From assembly GCF_003369445.1 (NCBI RefSeq), contig NZ_QRCU01000018.1:1-64000 (forward strand): 64,000 bases of DNA. Reading direction: 5' to 3'. The position numbers were made by a program, and so were the translations under genes. Positions 62,984 through 64,000 of this stretch are shown piece after piece; position 1 is the first letter of the stretch; the number at the start of each line of letters is the position of its first letter. The DNA comes from Arthrobacter silvisoli (GTDB lineage Bacteria > Actinomycetota > Actinomycetes > Actinomycetales > Micrococcaceae). Below the pieces are notes generated by a model. It saw only the letters and a list, made by a program, of their open reading frames with translations. It did no database searches and was not told the origin of the DNA.

Positions 62984-63343
62984 GTCGTACCCGCGACCCA
63001 GGGTTGTCCCCAACCGAGCCCGCCGGCCGATGTTCCTGCATACTCCATCGCAACAGGTAACCCGAAAGTCGGGCGCAGGACATGGGTCGGCGCAGAGGTG
63101 GGCCAGGCTCAAAAAGAACCTGGCCCACCTCGCATTTCAAATTCTTAGCCGTGTCCCGGTGCCGATCTCAAGAAACCCGAGCCTGATTGTGCCAACTTCA
63201 TTGGAGCCCACCATGACGGGCCGTACGATACCCACCTGAGAGGCGCTTCGAGGACCTTGGCCTCTGTCCTCTTTAGCGGTCGCGCTCTTAGCGTGAGGCG
63301 TGGGGAAGTGGTGGCAGCATCGGTTCGGAGGAAGGTTGCCGTG
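62984..63343. other. Spacer between GntR gene and small membrane protein
   Basis: About 360 bases without a recognisable gene. It includes the 13-base-pair terminator hairpin listed separately and, at its right end, the ribosome binding site of the membrane protein gene. Confidence 0.4.
63095..63131 (+). terminator. 13-bp hairpin ending the tcuA-gntR unit
   Basis: GAGGTGGGCCAGG (63095-63107) pairs exactly with 63119-63131 around an 11-base A-rich loop. It lies 112 bases after the GntR stop and is followed by GCATTTCAAATTCTT. Confidence 0.65.
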
Positions 63344-63691
63344 ATGCGTTGGGATCTGGGGTTTGCGGGGTTGACGGTCCTTGCCGGCATGTCGCTCGTG
63401 TTCGGGATGGTCGCTCATCTGATCATCGGCAGGACGGCGATGCGGTGGGTTTGGCTCATCGCAGCGGGGGCGTACTTCATTGCGGGGCTTCTGGTCAGCG
63501 AAGTGTGGTTCGGCTGGGCCACCGGTGAGGAGCTTCAGCCCAACATCGATGGCCTGTCGTTCGACGAAGTGAATCTGGTCACCTTGTTCGGCATCATCGC
63601 GGCCGTGGTCCTCAGGTACCTGCTCCGCAGGAAAGGGCCGTCCTCCGGAGCTCCCGGCGATGTGCACAAGCGCCCTCGACAGGGCATCTAG
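63344..63691 (+). CDS. Small membrane protein, function unknown
   Basis: A 115-residue protein with three hydrophobic segments: about residues 6-27 (FAGLTVLAGMSLVFGMVAHL), 35-55 (WVWLIAAGAYFIAGLLVSEV) and 78-95 (VTLFGIIAAVVLRYLL). A basic cytoplasmic tail follows. ATG 63344 has GGAGGAAGG about nine bases upstream. I do not recognise a named family. Its stop faces a minus-strand membrane protein gene that begins near the window edge, so the two converge. Confidence 0.65.
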   Translation: MRWDLGFAGLTVLAGMSLVFGMVAHLIIGRTAMRWVWLIAAGAYFIAGLLVSEVWFGWATGEELQPNIDGLSFDEVNLVTLFGIIAAVVLRYLLRRKGPSSGAPGDVHKRPRQGI

Positions 63692-63713
63692 GGGCCCTTG
63701 TTCGTTGCGGTAT

Positions 63714-63973
63714 TCAGGGACGTGCCATCCGGGAGCGACCGGGATCCGATGGCGTGCCATTGTGCGACTCGGCCCGGAGGATCGCGATGCCGGGGATGAG
63801 GAGCCAGAGGCTGTGGAGCCCGCCGGTGACGGCGCTGATGTAGGCGGATCGCTCGCGGGATTGCCGCCGTTTATCAAGGTCTGGAGGAAGTCATTACCTG
63901 CGTAGACAGCGGGAACCGCGACCAGGTTGAGGACCGCGACGAAGTAGCCCGCCCAGCCGAGCGGCCGAGACAT
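63714..63973 (-). pseudogene. Small membrane protein gene with an apparent frameshift
   Basis: From ATG 63973 the minus strand reads LGWAGYFVAVLNLVAVPAVY, a membrane segment, then NDFLQT. The protein-like continuation is in another frame: DKRRQSRERSAYISAVTGGL, HSLWLLIPGIAILRAESHNG, ending at 63714. That second frame has a stop just upstream and no start codon, so a one-base frameshift (mutation or sequencing error) best explains the pair. The 5' end is close to the window edge and the true start may lie beyond it. Family unknown. Confidence 0.4.
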
Positions 63974-64000
63974 CGGTGGGCAGGCTGACGGCGGTCGAGG

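Noticed and set aside
1..64000. CRISPR array, rRNA genes or complete prophage
   Set aside because: No regularly spaced direct repeats, no rRNA-like stretches and no phage structural or integrase genes were seen anywhere in the window.

Overview
The window looks like an accessory, catabolism-rich stretch of a high-GC actinobacterium. An Arthrobacter, Paenarthrobacter or Pseudarthrobacter type member of the Micrococcaceae fits best. This rests on GC-rich codon use, ATGA/TGATG-coupled operons, GTG/TTG starts, IS481/IS256/IS110 debris and protein families resembling actinobacterial versions known to me. No database search was possible, so the genus is inference.

Region 1 (1-11.3 kb) is a tetritol (erythritol/threitol) operon. 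It encodes a zinc polyol dehydrogenase, a DUF2291 protein, a sugar ABC importer (ATPase, permease, lipoprotein), an erythrulose kinase of the DhaK-DhaL type, RpiB-type and TIM-type isomerases, a DeoR regulator and an EltD-like erythritol/L-threitol dehydrogenase. The start of a transketolase gene reads divergently. Together they would convert erythritol to L-erythrulose, L-erythrulose-1-P, D-erythrulose-4-P, D-erythrose-4-P and then the pentose phosphate pathway.

Region 2 (11.3-22.4 kb) is a graveyard of transfer events. It holds an IS256 remnant, a secreted BNR/sialidase-like protein, two copies of a tRNA 3'-end repeat 6.7 kb apart (fossil attachment sites), an FAD oxidoreductase, a terpene-cyclase-like fragment fused to a P-type ATPase fragment, a lactate dehydrogenase, an IS110 fragment fused to a PilZ fragment, a TetR/TDT-transporter pair, and a PTS EIIA/GH1/IS481 junction.

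Region 3 (22.5-32.3 kb, all minus strand) is a mandelonitrile/mandelamide/mandelate operon: LysR, benzoylformate decarboxylase, benzaldehyde-type dehydrogenase, nitrilase, amidase, MFS transporter and an LDH/MDH-fold dehydrogenase that is the best candidate for mandelate oxidation.

Region 4 (33.2-44.6 kb) is a rhamnoside/rhamnose regulon: GH78 alpha-L-rhamnosidase, MFS transporter, two LacI regulators, RhaI, a bifunctional rhamnulose-1-P aldolase/lactaldehyde dehydrogenase, and RhaB. Similar LacI-type operators lie in front of both arms.

Region 5 (45.1-55.7 kb) appears to be a quinate/shikimate operon coupled to meta-cleavage: NAD quinate/shikimate dehydrogenase, shikimate-type transporter, IclR regulator, the lower meta-pathway enzymes, a CMD-like protein, an extradiol dioxygenase, a TIM-barrel protein (candidate 3-dehydroshikimate dehydratase) and AroQ. 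It predicts quinate to protocatechuate to pyruvate and acetyl-CoA. A semialdehyde dehydrogenase and a tautomerase are not visible here.

Region 6 (55.9-64 kb) has a 28-residue Cys-rich peptide gene, DctA, a PrpF-family isomerase with divergent LysR, a serine-hydrolase/GntR debris junction, a TcuA-like FAD dehydrogenase with a GntR regulator, and small membrane proteins. It may be a tricarballylate/aconitate-type tricarboxylate module.
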